Part shown: positions 1-11,880 of the stretch, piece after piece
Layout: each line of letters starts with the position of its first letter
Position numbering within the stretch: the first letter of the stretch is position 1
Assembly: GCA_029224185.1 (NCBI GenBank)
Contig: CM055199.1
Span: forward strand, 14,886,767-14,950,766
Source: Karalla daura
Taxonomy: Eukaryota > Chordata > Actinopteri > Chaetodontiformes > Leiognathidae
Direction: 5' to 3'
Length of the DNA: 64,000 bases
Made by a program: the position numbers and the translations under genes
Notes under the pieces: model-generated
What the model was told of the DNA's origin: nothing
The model's database searches: none
What the model saw: only the letters and a program-made list of their open reading frames with translations

Positions 1-72
1 GAGATTTTTCTTTGATCAAAAAAATGGGGAAAAGAAAAGTTCCATAACCCAGACTGGATCGAGCACTTTTCC

Positions 73-177
73 CTCACTCACTCACTCACTCACTCACTCA
101 CTCACTCACTCACTCACTCACTCACTCACTCACTCACTCACTCACTCACTCACTCACTCACTCACTCACTCACTCAC
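73..177. repeat. (CTCA)n tetranucleotide microsatellite
   Basis: About 26 uninterrupted units of CTCA over 105 bp. The array is pure, which suggests recent expansion and probable length polymorphism. Confidence 0.97.
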
Positions 178-2280
178 AGAGCGATGAGCGCAGGTTAGGG
201 AAAATGGGTCACATTCACCACAGGCAGGAGCTCATTTTGTAAAAAAAAAAAGAAAAAAGTCACGGATTCAAAGCTCCTTCCTCTTCATCATCTCCTCCTC
301 TTGATCTATGTGGGCACCACGCAGTTGCTGAGAAATCGTGTGTGTGCTGGGCGTCAACCTGAGCATGTGTGCAAGTGTGTGTGTGTGTGAGTACATACCA
401 ACCCATGGTGGGTGGATGAGCTGCTTGCTTTAATTCCATTTTATAACAATGCCAAAAGCGACGCTGCCTGTCAGACTCTATGAACATCTGGAGTCGTTTG
501 ACATGCTCGAGATTATTCAAGTGGCAAAAGGTTTTACTCTCCACTGATCTGATCTGAGGATGTTAAGCTCCTGTTAGGTGTAGCAGCAGGGTTGGATTTG
601 TTGTCCCAGGTATGGCATCACCCCTTGTTTCTCCCTTCCTCTCTACCTCCCTCTCTCTCTCTGTTGTCTGTCTTTCTGTCTGTCTGCTCTTTTTACACAA
701 ATTTGCTCCTGGCTGTTGCTGTAGAAGTGGAGAGCCAGGTGTGAGCTCGCCTTGTAAGAGAAGGAGAAAAAAAAAGGAAGAAGGAAGAAAAAAAAACCTC
801 CCTGGCAGATGCTTTTCATTTGGAAGGAACGAGAGAGCCGCTACGTGTGTCGTGTCTGAATCCTGAGTGGCCCCGACAGCGGCAGACGTGCCCGTGATTA
901 ATCACAGAGGTGGGGGAGGGAAAGTTAAGATGTGAAAGTGTTGGAATCGTTGGAAATGAGCTCATGAGTGACAACAGGAATCAATAGTGAGATGACTTAA
1001 TCCTCAGAACCTCAGAATAGCACACAGTCAAATGGCTGATCGATAAGAGCTGGAGAGGGGGACGTTGTGTACTGTATCTCGCCTGGATTAATAATCTTCT
1101 CCTTTCAGACAATAAAGCCACACTGTATCAGTACATTTCACTCCATGTATCGACTGTTGGGGATTACAGGGGGCTCTGATCGTGACCCCACAATGTCCAG
1201 CCCGAGCTCTGAGTTGTTATAGGTTCCGATACCTACAGTACAGTAGGAGGTGGTGTGTCTTCTCCATGGTGGTGGGATAAGGATTCAGATCTTGCGACTG
1301 TTTCCAAGTGAATAAAGAAATGTAAATGTAAAGTCCTGCTTTGTCCTACGTAAGCGAAAACACACAGGTATTATCACAGCTGGTTCCGCTGTAAAACATC
1401 TAAGACAGTGACAGACTTAGATTATCTTACTCACTTTGAGCCTTAACAGTGTCATGGAGTCTGCTGGAACATATTTCCAGCACACAGTGATTGGTGGTTA
1501 AATCCAGTGGTTGACCCTGCACAGGCACGTAAATGTACTGTATGTGTATTTATTAAGTTTGCAACACCATTTTTTTTCACTTTTTCCTCTGTTTCTTGTG
1601 GAAGGATGATTTGAGCAGTTATTCAAATGAGGGACAAGAACTAAAAAGTATTGCCTTCACCTTGAACGGCATATTTTATAAGCTTTTCATTATTTTTTAA
1701 TAGGAAATCTCAGTTTGAAAAAAGTAACCAGCTGGGTGTCTGATCCATGTAATGGAGTTGAAAAGCACACCATTTCTCTCTTTGAAAGTACAAAACGGTA
1801 TGAAATGGAAAGTAACTCTAAATTGCACTTGAGTACAGTACTTGAACAAGTGCGCAGCTCCTCTATCGCCTTCAGTGTCCTCAGGCACAGCTAACCCCCC
1901 CACACAATGTTTTTCTGCTGAGCGTTTGTTTATATCAGCTGCAAGCAGGCGCCTTCATGCATGAGAGGACATCCAGCGCGGCACACAAAGATCGGCATTC
2001 AGGTTTCAGGGAAGCCCCGTTTATAGTGCTCCCCAGGAGAGGCAATCAAAGCCCATTGTTGTGGATCAGGGGCGGAGGGCGCACTTTGACACAGAAACAC
2101 AGCATGATGGGGAGGGTTTTTATGTACGTCAGGAGCACAATGCATGTCGATGATTGCCCACCGCTGTCCTTCAGGGTTACCGTCTTTCAAGGAGGTCTTT
2201 CCATTTCCGAGCTTTTAACCTCAGAAAGAAACCTGAGCAAAAGACAGTTTACAACGTCAGAGGCGTCTTACATACATTTA

Positions 2281-2549
2281 TTCATCCATTCATCCATTAT
2301 CTTACCCGGTTCCTATGAAAAACTGTTTGTGAGGTTCTGTTGGAGCATATTCCAGATTTATTCCCTTTCCACATAAGGTGAAGACTGGGAATACATCCTG
2401 GACAGTTCACTAGTCTATTACAGGACACATACACATATGCTCCCACCAAGTTTAGAGTCCCCAACAGACTAAAAAATGCATGTTTTGGACTGTGTGATAA
2501 AACCGGAGAAAACCCATGCAGACATTAAAAGAAAGGCCGCTATGCATTT
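2281..2549 (-). mobile_element. SINE-like element copy, minus orientation, degraded
   Basis: The copy begins on the + strand with the complement of a GGATGG-type tail (ccatccattatctt). It then shows diverged forms of blocks seen in the other copies: a 'gaatacatcctggac' block, an 'acaggacac' block, 'tttagagtc', and a 'gcatgttttggac' block. These occur in the same order as in the better copies at 4190-4550 and 12656-12990, so it is the same family. The 5' head is missing or very diverged. The family name is not assigned; it looks like the abundant tRNA-headed SINE-like repeat of percomorph fish. Confidence 0.7.
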
Positions 2550-3581
2550 ATAATAATCACCAAATCCATTTCTTAATGCCGGTCCCTATATAACTTGCTT
2601 GAATATCCTTTAATTCAAAGGATTTCCTTTTACATCACGTCTGCTGCAGCCTCGTATTAAAGTTATTAAAGTGATTTCATCTTCTGGTGATGAACTCCGC
2701 CATGCTCAGTTTCACCTCCCTCAGATTCTTCCTCCGCTCAATCTGTCTGTGCAGGACAACACCTGCGCTCTGACGTCCTGTATCCGATCCCTGGCAGGTG
2801 ATGATTTCTGCCCGGACCTTTTTCGCTCTGCCAAAGCATCTGAGAACACAATCAGCAAGTCAAAGGAAAAGGTGGGGGAAAGTGCTGCACCAGTGACACA
2901 AAAAAAACTCTCTGCTCTGGCAGAGCTCCTTCAAAAGGTTACATAAATTTCAATTATTGCAAGGGATGCCTGCAAACGAGGCCTAATAATGTGGGTTTTG
3001 CGAAAGGTTAATTACTGTAAACCACTGCGCAAAGTTCAATCCATCATCATCATCAGGAAGAGGAAAATGTTTTGGACGGCGCGCTGATTTCTTCACCTCT
3101 CAATTTGAGACTCTGTGAGTGAATAACGTCACGTTTATCCGAACAGTAAAAAGCGAAAGCAACGCTTTGAACGTTTGACTCGTGAGTTCAGCTGCTTTCT
3201 AGTGAACACAAAAGGTTAACACAGACGGCTTCTCTCTCGTAAACGCATCAGCCTGAAAGGCACGGTGTGTACCCAGGTTGTCATCCAGGTAATGTCTTCT
3301 TCCACTTTGTCTCTGAAAGTTAGAGAAGAGGCCCTTATCTTTGCATCAAAGCGTTTTTTTTTTACTTAGAAAGAGCAGCTCCCCTCTTAGACGTTTTATT
3401 TTTAGTTTGCATTAGCTTACATGCTTTACTGTAGCGGGCTGGCTTCTGAAACCCAGTGACCCGCAAAAGGAGCTCTTTTCTCCCGAGAGGTGTTTGGATG
3501 CCAACTTGCACAAGCTGCTTTGCCTGCAGGCTGAAAACACAGCTAGTTTCTAATACTCCACCCCGGGCAGCACAAATCAAT

Positions 3582-3621
3582 GCACACACACACACACACA
3601 GACACACACATATACACACAC
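3582..3621. repeat. (CA)n microsatellite, interrupted
   Basis: CA dinucleotides with single-base interruptions (gacaca, atatac). It is the cause of several apparent ORFs on both strands here. Confidence 0.9.
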
Positions 3622-4189
3622 TCACATACTGCCCCATACCTGAATACCATCTAGGGTGGGAATCTTTTTTTCTCTGTCGCTGTCCTCTGAGAGCTGTCAT
3701 GTCTATTCCTGTGATGTTCAGCATGTCAGTCAAGAGAGAGAGAGCCTGTTTCTCTTTCTGGAAGCTCACTCTTAATCACAGTTTCTCACATCCACCTTAA
3801 CAACCAGTAGGTCACAGAGTTCAGGCATGGAAGTAAGATTCCCCTTAATTAGATATTAACACAGCAGCCGGCAGTCACATAAAAGTTGATCGGGGAAGTG
3901 TATGCGGCTTACATCATACTTACAACATGTTTTTAAAAACAGCTGAAAAATAGATGATGTATGGTGTGCTGTGGCTCTTGTGAGTATTAAATGTATTATT
4001 AATGCCCACAGCCCTGCACGTGATTTATTTGAATATTTGTTAATGTGGCAACGAGTGTAGCTATCATGTTATTGGGAAAGTCACAGGAGAAGCTAATTAA
4101 CGACTCAAGTGCTTCTCAAAGGTACATTTCAAAGTTGTTGTAGAAAGAAACAAAACCATAACTTTGATTTATGCATCCGTCTCACAATA

Positions 4190-4550
4190 TCCATTAACTC
4201 ACATGATTTGCACCCACTGGTGCCGCAAGGGTCTTCTGGAGCGCATCTCTAGCGCACTTAGGGTAAAGGTAGGGAATACACCCTGGAGAGGCAGCCAGTC
4301 CATCACAGGACACACACACACGCACCAGTCACTCTCACACTCACACCTCGGGGGACTTTAGAGCCTCCAATCGACCTTCACATGCATGTTTTGGACAGAG
4401 GGAAGAAACTGGAGAGCTGGGATGAAAACTCATAAAGACACAGGGAGAACATGCAAACTCTGCACACAGGAAAAGGCCCTGAGTGCTACTGGGAATTGAA
4501 CCAGGGACTGTCTTGCTGTGAGGTGACTATCCACCCACTTACCGTGGGTC
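4190..4550 (-). mobile_element. SINE-like element copy, nearly full length, minus orientation
   Basis: Read on the minus strand, the copy starts with a head containing a 'cctcacagcaagac' block. A B-box-like GGTTCAATTCC sequence follows (complement at 4491-4502). The body has 'gcatgttctccctg', 'aaaacatgcatg', 'gtgtgagagtgactgg', 'gatggactggctgcctctccagggtgtattccct' and a diverged tail. This is one of the most complete copies in the window and defines the order of blocks in the family. The apparent 65- and 71-residue ORFs inside it are shadows of the repeat. Confidence 0.82.
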
Positions 4551-4890
4551 GTCTAACTTTGGTTTCAAAGGTAAAAATTTCTCCTAATCGTCGATCTCTC
4601 TGCCCTCTTCGCCTGGACGAACACGTTTGTTTGCTTGTCCCAAGGCCTGAACCGAGGAGCTATTAATGCATTTTAAACCGATTACACATAATGTGTGTTG
4701 CATCTGCTTGACCCCGTGAATGCAAATGGATTTAAATCGTCCTTCAGTGTGATTCCTCATTTCACATTAATGAGATCGTTTAAGCAGATTCAAAACCTTG
4801 TGTACTTAACGACTTCCAGTATCTGAATTAAGGAGATGATAGTGGAAGGAAGGAGGAAGGAAGAAAAGTGAATTTCTTTTGATGTAAGAC

Positions 4891-4930
4891 CATATCCATC
4901 CATCCATTCATTTATCCATCCATTATCTTT
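4891..4930 (-). mobile_element. Truncated SINE-like tail (ATCC)n
   Basis: Runs of atccatccattc and atccatccattatctt match the complement of the GGATGG tail of the local SINE-like family. Nothing recognisable of the body follows before the GT array, so this is a tail fragment or a microsatellite seeded by one. Confidence 0.5.
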
Positions 4931-4976
4931 ATTGGCTTTGGCCTCTTTTCAGTGTACATATGCTGGAGTAAGGAAA

Positions 4977-4981
4977 TGTGT

Positions 4982-5014
<33 letters not shown>
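4977..5014. repeat. (TG)n microsatellite
   Basis: TG dinucleotides with one TATG interruption. Confidence 0.93.
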
Positions 5015-5591
5015 ACTATTGCTGCCCTACTCTGTAAATATACTAATAGCTGAAGGATTGCACATAATTTCAAGGTGTTCAACACGGTAGAACATGGGAC
5101 TACAAGATATTGTATGTAGGCAAAATGCACCAAGCACTCATCCTGATATTTAGCTTTTCTTCATTCCAAGCACTGACTCTCTAATCTGCTTGTCTGCTCC
5201 CTGGACCAAAACTCCCATATATTTTCCTCTATTCATTTTCGTTTCCAGCGCCTTTATAAGCTGAAAAAGGGCATTTGGCCCCTGAGTATTAGTGTGGCAT
5301 TAATGTATTTATAGTGATTAAAACACAGCAAACTGGTATTGCAAGGCGGTTTGCCGTCCATCTGATTAACATAATCCATTTAACTCGCGAAGCCTTTTCT
5401 TAAAGCACATGTTTGCATGGCGATCAGAGAAGAAAACATATCACTTTGTTAATTACTTTTTAATTACGCCTCAGCAAATCATCTCACCACCGGATAACTT
5501 TAACTTTTGATTCATTGCCATTATCGGCGTCCACCATACACTGCAAAGAGCATCTTCAAAGCGAAACAGTAACCGGTTGCACTAACTAATG

Positions 5592-5643
5592 TACTGATTG
5601 TGTTTCTCTCTTCTCTTCTTTCTCTCTTATCTGCTTGCTCCAG
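5592..5643 (+). other. tunar: Splice acceptor of tunar terminal exon
   Basis: A candidate branch site (tactgat, 5592-5598; also actaact just upstream) is followed by a long pyrimidine tract (ttctctcttctcttctttctctc). A cAG follows at 5641-5643 with no earlier AG in between. The exon therefore starts at 5644, 39 bases before the microprotein ATG. This is a strong consensus acceptor, but not confirmed by transcript data. Confidence 0.85.
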
Positions 5644-5682
5644 ATTGGTCTGAGACGAAAACTGCAGACTTTTCCAGGGAAA

Positions 5683-5829
5683 ATGGTAAACACTCTCCAC
5701 AGTGATGAGGAAAAGGGAATCCAAGACAAGGAAAGCAAGGAGGAGAGCATCCTGGCCATGTTGGGCATCATCGGGACCATCCTCAACTTGGTAGTCATCA
5801 TCTTCGTCTACATCTACACAACCTTGTAG
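5683..5829 (+). CDS. tunar: pTUNAR/BNLN microprotein (48 aa), single-pass membrane regulator
   Basis: This 48-codon ORF lies wholly in one exon. The protein has a charged N-terminal half (residues 1-22, with DEEKG and the signature KESKEES) and a hydrophobic helix at about 23-44 (ILAMLGIIGTILNLVVIIFV). It ends in VYIYTTL. Length and the KESKEES...VYIYTTL half match mammalian pTUNAR almost residue for residue, while the first 12 residues diverge. The ATG has a strong Kozak context (A at -3, G at +4) and is the first ATG in the exon. In mammals pTUNAR is reported as an ER microprotein that binds SERCA2 and tunes calcium in neural and beta cells; the zebrafish transcript (megamind) was studied as a lncRNA. 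Function here is inferred from that homology. An automatic annotation may miss it because of its length. Confidence 0.95.
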   Translation: MVNTLHSDEEKGIQDKESKEESILAMLGIIGTILNLVVIIFVYIYTTL

Positions 5830-6835
5830 GCCTGCTTTGTAGATCGGAGCTTGTTTCTGTGTCGATTGCAAAAATGCAAAGGGCACGAAAGAGGCCCGGC
5901 CAGGATTTAAGACTACGTGACTGCCTAATGGCCCCTGTCCTGCCTCAGTTTACACAACAAAGACTGTGTGAAACTGGCTTGTTCCCCTCCCGTCCACAGG
6001 TAGAATTATCCAGAGTCTCGTCTGACTTGTATATAAATGCATGAAGCAAACGTGGGACGTTCAGAGAGATGCGGCTCTCACCAACGCAGGGATATGAAAG
6101 ACTGCAGAGAGTGTGCGGAGTCCTTTTGGAGAACATTTTTCAGAGCTTCTTATTAACTCAGATATGGAAATGATCCGATTTGCTGACAGAAGGTAAAAGA
6201 TGAGGATGTACAGAAAAGGTAAAGACAGGTTTCTCCACTGCTGTTTATTTCCCCTCTGACACAGCATCAGTGCATTTATATAAGATTACATACATTTAAT
6301 GTTTGCTTTTATAGTGTTTCTCACTGTTTTCTGGACAGAGATGACTGGGTGGTGTCTTATACAGCCCGGGACTGCATCAGATAAGCATTTAATTTCCAGC
6401 TGTTTAATGTGTGTTTACTGAGTGAGTTGGTCTAAAGTGCCATAAGTGGGTGCACTTAACAACCTGCTTGACGGGAAGAGGTGGGAAAGCAGATGAAAAA
6501 CAAACCCAAGCACGGTTATCATTTATTATTCAAGTTTTTCATGGATCACTTCAGGGTCATCGACACATATGTGTGGAAAACACACTCATCGCGATTCCAC
6601 CAGATGCAGCGACAAGAGGTCGATATGGAATATACCAACAAACGTGAGACACCTGTTACCTATTCATATGTGTACATAGGATTTACTGAGCCCCAGAGCT
6701 CAGGGTGATCTGTGTTTTACAGCAAATGGTCTCAGTTTATATAATGACTGACTTAAACTTTGGACTTGTGCATATAACTGTATGCCTTAAAACATGGGGA
6801 AATAGCTATTTCCATGATGTATAAAATGATCAGGT

Positions 6836-6857
6836 TACTACTACTACTACTACTACT
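6836..6857. repeat. (CTA)n trinucleotide repeat
   Basis: About seven CTA units in the presumed tunar 3' UTR. Confidence 0.9.
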
Positions 6858-8303
6858 TTGTGAAAGGTTTTAGTTATTGTACAAACGTATACATATGTCA
6901 ATGTCACGTTGTTTTTAATGATAGCAGGTCATTTGTCGGTAACTTTTATGAAAGTACCCCACTATTGTCTTAAACTAATTCTTTAAGTTTGTGAATTGTG
7001 AAAACGTGGAGTCATTTCCAGCCCAAGGCTATTTTTCTTCCTCTTCATCTCTTTTTCTGTGGTGTGAGATGGGTGTGGGTTTTGCCACACTGGACAATAA
7101 TATAAATGCAATGAAATTTATATGATTACAGAAGTTTTTAGATTAACTTTTGGTATTTTTCTCCTTGACTGACTGGACAGATGCTGTGACATTCTCTCTG
7201 TGTCTCTCTGAGTCTCTCTGAGACTGGGCTAAATTTTACTTGACCCTGGACGGGATGTGAGGCGACATTTTTGTACTTGAGGGTAAACATGGGCAGAAAG
7301 TGTGTCAAAAAATCATTTTCTGGTTTTCTAGGTTGATCAGAATCTGGGCCAGTGCACGAGTCATGTTCACTGACATGAAGTTCCTGTTTTTCACTGAACA
7401 AGAGGCCTGCGACATGAGTTCCCTGCAACTATGTTCTCAGCTACACATTCATGTCATTAAACTCCATGAAAGGAGAAGTTCAGCATTTTGGGAAATCCAC
7501 ACAAATTTTATTAGAGTCAATTAAAACCTCAACCTGTTGATTTTGCTGCACAAATTAGAAGCTATGATATATTAAATATTCAGTATTTTGTACAAGAACC
7601 ATACCTGGATGTTGGCCTCATATCTAACAGATATACAATTGACATCGCAACTTGAATTCAAGTCAGTGCTTTTCCCAAAATGTAAAACTAAACCCTTTTC
7701 AAAAACCTATAAGAGCTGAGAACGGTTAAATAATGATTTACAGTGTGAAGAATGTACGGCTATGGACAGCAAGCTACATTACGCTTCAGCTCTTGTGTTT
7801 GCGTTTGTCAGTCAACGACCTCATGATTTCAGAAAGTGCCTGAGATCCAAGTGTCTCACTCTCCCCCGTCAGAGGTGAAGGGAAAGAAAAAAAACCCACA
7901 AAATCTGTGAGAGTATCTCGATGAGGCCACACGAGTCACACAGCCGGGAGAGTGGAGGGAAGTGTGCCGATCCACTCGGCTGCATTCATAATGGGACTGG
8001 ATTTCTATTACACAGCTCTGTTAGTGGAGTCAGACCCGGGTGAGGCGCTGCAGCTTGTTTGGCAGAACAAGACGAGTGAAAGCCGAGTAAGCACACGGAC
8101 AAGTCTTTCGAATGTATTCATATCTGATGTAAAAGTTGATTCTTCCTCTTATCCTTCATTGTTTACTTATCTCTCCTGAAGCTATGTAACAAGAACTTAT
8201 TCTTATGTTTTATTTATGTGTATGCTAAATCTATTTAAGCTCATTGAATAGTCTCTTGTGTGGGTGACAAATGGAAGGGTTAAAAGTTTTTCAGCTTGCA
8301 GTT

Positions 8304-8313
8304 AATAAATAAA
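8304..8313 (+). terminator. tunar: Tandem poly(A) signals AATAAATAAA
   Basis: Two overlapping AATAAA hexamers occur in the correct orientation downstream of the tunar ORF. A weak T/GT-rich stretch follows within 50 bases. This is the first canonical AATAAA I found after the stop codon. It may not be the site used; variant ATTAAA signals occur earlier. Confidence 0.45.
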
Positions 8314-10107
8314 TACATCTTGAAAAGAGATTTCTCTGGGATCACTCTGTGTCAATGCGAAGCAAGATAACAAATTCAGCCCTGTGCATCACATACAGTC
8401 ATTAAAAACAATATATGTCAAATCTGAAAGAGCCTTAAAGGAATTCTGGGGTAAAACAAATGTTTAGCACGACGTTCAATTGCACTAAAATCTTTGAGAA
8501 TCTATATTCTGCTGCCTCTGACAGCTGGAGGAGATTAAAGCGCAGCCTTGAAAGGAGAAGATGGAGGAAGAAACCACACATTGAAGAGTCCACAGCGTTA
8601 CATCCCGAGAGACATTTCTCTTTGTCCAGCCGCAAATCGATCTGAAAGATGGAGAAAAACGAAAGCAAAGCTCAAAGCGAGCAGGACAAAGACACAGGAA
8701 GCAAATCGTCCTAAACAAATTTATTTTTATTCCATCTCTGTTGGGTTTGCATCTTTTAGGTCATATATGTGTCAGAGTAATTTCCCACTCCATTAGGAGT
8801 GCTCTGTGACTGGTAACATACTGGAATAATCCTGTTGGAGTGAAAAAAAAAAAATTAGACTGCAGCAGCCCGACTCCACTTCTTTTTTAAATATAATGGA
8901 TTATGCAGCGAAGCAGGAAAAAAAAAACTGGGTTGTATGAGGAACCTCAGCTGCTTAAATTCACATATGCCCAGAAGCCTGCTTTAAGCTATTGTTTCAC
9001 CTGCATCCAGGATCCCGCCTGCACAGCCTTCCTCCGAAATCATTCCCTCTTTTGAGGCTGAGAGACGCCCGCTCAACAATGTGCAGGAGATTGTGGCGCA
9101 TCGCAGATGGATGATTCAAGCGAGCAGATTGTCCGTGCAGACGCTCCGTCTCTATCTGGCTGAGCTGACACCGTTTTGATGGTCTCACAGAAAAGCCGCG
9201 CGAGCGATTAATCCATCTACCACACGAGTGCCACCAAATCAGCAAGACGTAGTCAAGGCTGCAAACGTCAGGCTGCGTCTGTTGTTCTTCGAGGGCAATT
9301 CAACCTGTGGCAGCTGCGCGCATTAAAATTTAATGGCACGCCGCGTCGCAAGCATAGTTTTCAATAGGACACAACTCACTGTATTTCACCCCCCCCACCC
9401 CCACTTCTGCCCCAATAGTCATATCAACAGAATACAGATGATTTCATTACAAAACACCACCCTTCACGCATGGTGACACCCAGTGTGAAAATAATTCAAC
9501 TCGACTGGGAAAAAGGGTCAAATGCGTAATCTGGTCCTGGCAATAGCAAGTTTTGCTGTAATTAAATCAGAGCAGTGTGACGAGAGCGAGAATCTAAGCA
9601 AAAAAAAAAAAGACGTTGACAATATTTGTTTTGAATTCGACCCACAGATAATTTAGTGTTAACATAGAGAAGAAGGCATGGATCCAAAGACAGAGGGAAA
9701 TATGTAATGTACTTACAGTACATGGATAGGTTTGTACAGTATAGGGGCTGAAACTGCTGAGAGGAAAGCTGCCTCTGGATCAATGTCTTGATGTTAAACT
9801 ACTGATCCTTTTGAAAACTATAAATATTTCACTCTGACATCATCTATCAGTTGGGGTAACTCGGGTATTTAAGGTTATTCAAGCCAACATGAAGCATGGA
9901 CGTTAGCTCTTGCTTTTTCTTGGATCAGCTGGACGTCATGTGACCGTCTCACTTCAAGCTGCCAAGATGAATCAACTACTGCAGGTACTGTACTTAATGA
10001 CCATGCATGATATCAAGGGGCAAATATGTTTTCAAGTACAATGCACATAAAATTGTATTTTGTAGTGGCAGCTTCTCTTACTACAGCTTCATCCCTTTGA
10101 GGCTTCG

Positions 10108-10146
10108 CTACAGAAGTTTCTACAGAAGTTTCACAGTTTCTACAGG
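10108..10146. repeat. Short tandem repeat of a 13-mer
   Basis: The unit ctacagaagttt(c) occurs twice in tandem, followed by a partial third copy (cagtttctacag). It is a local duplication with no obvious function. Confidence 0.75.
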
Positions 10147-11635
10147 AGCCCAGAATAGACAAACAACACAAGCTCCTCAGAGTGCTTTTTGCATTTTCCT
10201 GAGTTTTGTACCCATTGTCTTGCTCGGAGAGGGATGACTAAAGTGTGGGCCATTCTGCTACTGAGGGCTGTTTAATCCTTTCAACTGCTTCTTTAAATTA
10301 TTCCCATCTGAAATATGAATTAGCAGTTATCATCAAAACACAGCTTAAGCAAATATCAAAGAATACACACTGGGAAAGGAAATTCTCATCAAACAATGCT
10401 AAAAACAGTGTATGCTGAACAATGGTTCGTAATCCCTTATAGACAATGGAATATTTCCAGTAGAGACATCACTAACGGCTTGAGTTTGTTTCACACATCC
10501 GGAAAAATCTATTAAATATCTTGATATCACAGTCACTAAAATTTTCCTTTCCTAGACTCATTTAGATACCTTTTGGTTGTGAATAGGACTCACGGCCAGC
10601 CCAAAAGCTCCAGGAGACAATAACAGAGCTTTCTCCCACCTATCCAGGTCACAGTTCACTCTGGAGTATCAATGTCGTGACTTCCCTGAATCCAAAGTCC
10701 TCCCTCAATTACAGATCTGAGAGGATTTCCCCAACAGATGTGTCCTATATAGATTTCCTGTCACAAAGGGTGCACATATCCAGCTGCCTTTCTTCACATT
10801 TATTCATGCAGAGAAATAAATCCTGTGATCAAAATCAGGGAACAGGCTTGAAAGCCGTGACAAATCCTGATATAAATGTAAAACTTGAACGAGGAAAGTG
10901 TGAAACTGTCAGGTTCAGCTTGACTGTCAGAGATTACAAATACCCACACCCCTATTCCCACCCCGCCCCACCCCAGTCGCGTTATGCTGGAGATCAACCT
11001 GTCGGCCAAGATGACTGCTGAAGATCAGAAATATCTGAGGTTGTTTGGAGGAGATCTTACTGTATTGCTGAGGTACGAGAGGCCTTACAATTCATGTTGG
11101 CTCTCTGATAACACACACTCCTCTTCTTCTCCTCATCCTGAAGTGAAGAGGATGAGGTAGAAGAGGACCAGTGAATGGAGCAAGGTGCCAGAGGATTTCT
11201 TGGTTTCCCTTCTCACCAATCATGATTCTGGGCTTCAAATTAGGGTATTAGGGCGGTTGGTAGTTTTTAACTATTTGATCATAATTCTAACTTTAACTTG
11301 TTAATCCAATCATAGTTTCCCTGACAGCTCAAGGTAAGTATTTCTGAAATCTTGTGATTAGATCAATTAAACATATATGCTGCTGTTAAATGGACAGGTA
11401 GTCTGTCAGCTTTCTTAGCTTCTCAAGCTTTCATGATGTCTGTGACAGGCATTTTGATTTTGTCTCCTAGCCTCTGAAATTTCTGGTGCTTACTCCTGGC
11501 CAAGAAAGGAAGAGGTGCTAGTCTGGAACGAGTCTTTCAGAGCCAGAGCCAGTTCTTTGGTGGTGGAAACATACTCTAAACTAAGAATGGTTTTGAGGTA
11601 GCACTGGAAAAGTATCATTGGGAAAAGGGGAAATG

Positions 11636-11880
11636 GCGAAATTGCACCCTGGAGCAGTTGCCAGTCCATCGCAGGGCACATGCACAATTCACTCTGACAT
11701 TCACCCCCAGGGCAATTTAGAGTCTCTGCTGGACCTATACATCTATGTTTTTGGACTGGGGAGAAAACAGGAGTCTCTGGAGAAACCTGATACAAACACA
11801 GGGAGAACATGCCCACCTCAGATTGAGAAGCCCTCAGTCTGACTGGAAATTGAACATTCAGTTTATGGTCTCAGCCATGT
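11636..11880 (-). mobile_element. SINE-like element copy, minus orientation
   Basis: It shows the block order of the local family in reverse: 'caccctggagcagttgccag', 'tccatcgcagggcac', 'gggcaatttagagtc', 'atgtttttggactggg', 'cacagggagaacatgc' and a B-box remnant ('ggaaattgaacattcag'). The GGATGG tail is missing, so the 3' end is truncated. ORFs of 74 and 108 residues over this stretch are repeat shadows. Confidence 0.8.

Larger units (their letters stand above)
1..5643. other. Upstream/intronic region of tunar, no exon recognised
   Basis: This stretch precedes the terminal exon of tunar. I found no ORF here that resembles a known protein and no supportable upstream tunar exon. It contains a long (CTCA)n array near the left edge, two dinucleotide arrays, and SINE-like copies around 2281-2549 and 4190-4550. 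An AT-rich, homeodomain-motif-like block lies at about 5341-5515, just before the exon. Because the exon at 5644 has a clear splice acceptor, at least one upstream tunar exon must lie here or further left. Its first exon is non-coding or nearly so, which cannot be recognised without transcript data. Confidence 0.6.
5644..8330 (+). ncRNA. tunar: Terminal exon of the tunar (megamind-type) transcript, mostly 3' UTR
   Basis: The exon opens at the acceptor ending at 5643 and holds 39 bases of 5' UTR, then the 48-codon ORF. After the TAG at 5827-5829 no further coding potential is seen. The 3' limit is uncertain. ATTAAA occurs at 7456-7461 and 7520-7525, the latter followed by a GT-rich stretch. 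Tandem AATAAA signals at 8304-8309 and 8308-8313 are the best poly(A) candidates and would give a 2.5-kb 3' UTR. The only simple repeat noted inside is a short (CTA)n at 6836-6857. The end at 8330 is an estimate. Confidence 0.55.

Noticed and set aside
1957..2376. 139-residue plus-strand ORF
   Set aside because: No recognised domain. Its 3' end enters a SINE-like copy.
5635..5682. Sixteen-residue N-terminal extension of pTUNAR
   Set aside because: It would begin with TTG inside the intron, before the splice acceptor at 5643. The 48-residue form matches the family length.
5521..5886. 121-residue minus-strand ORF over the tunar exon
   Set aside because: It is an antisense shadow of the conserved 48-codon ORF.
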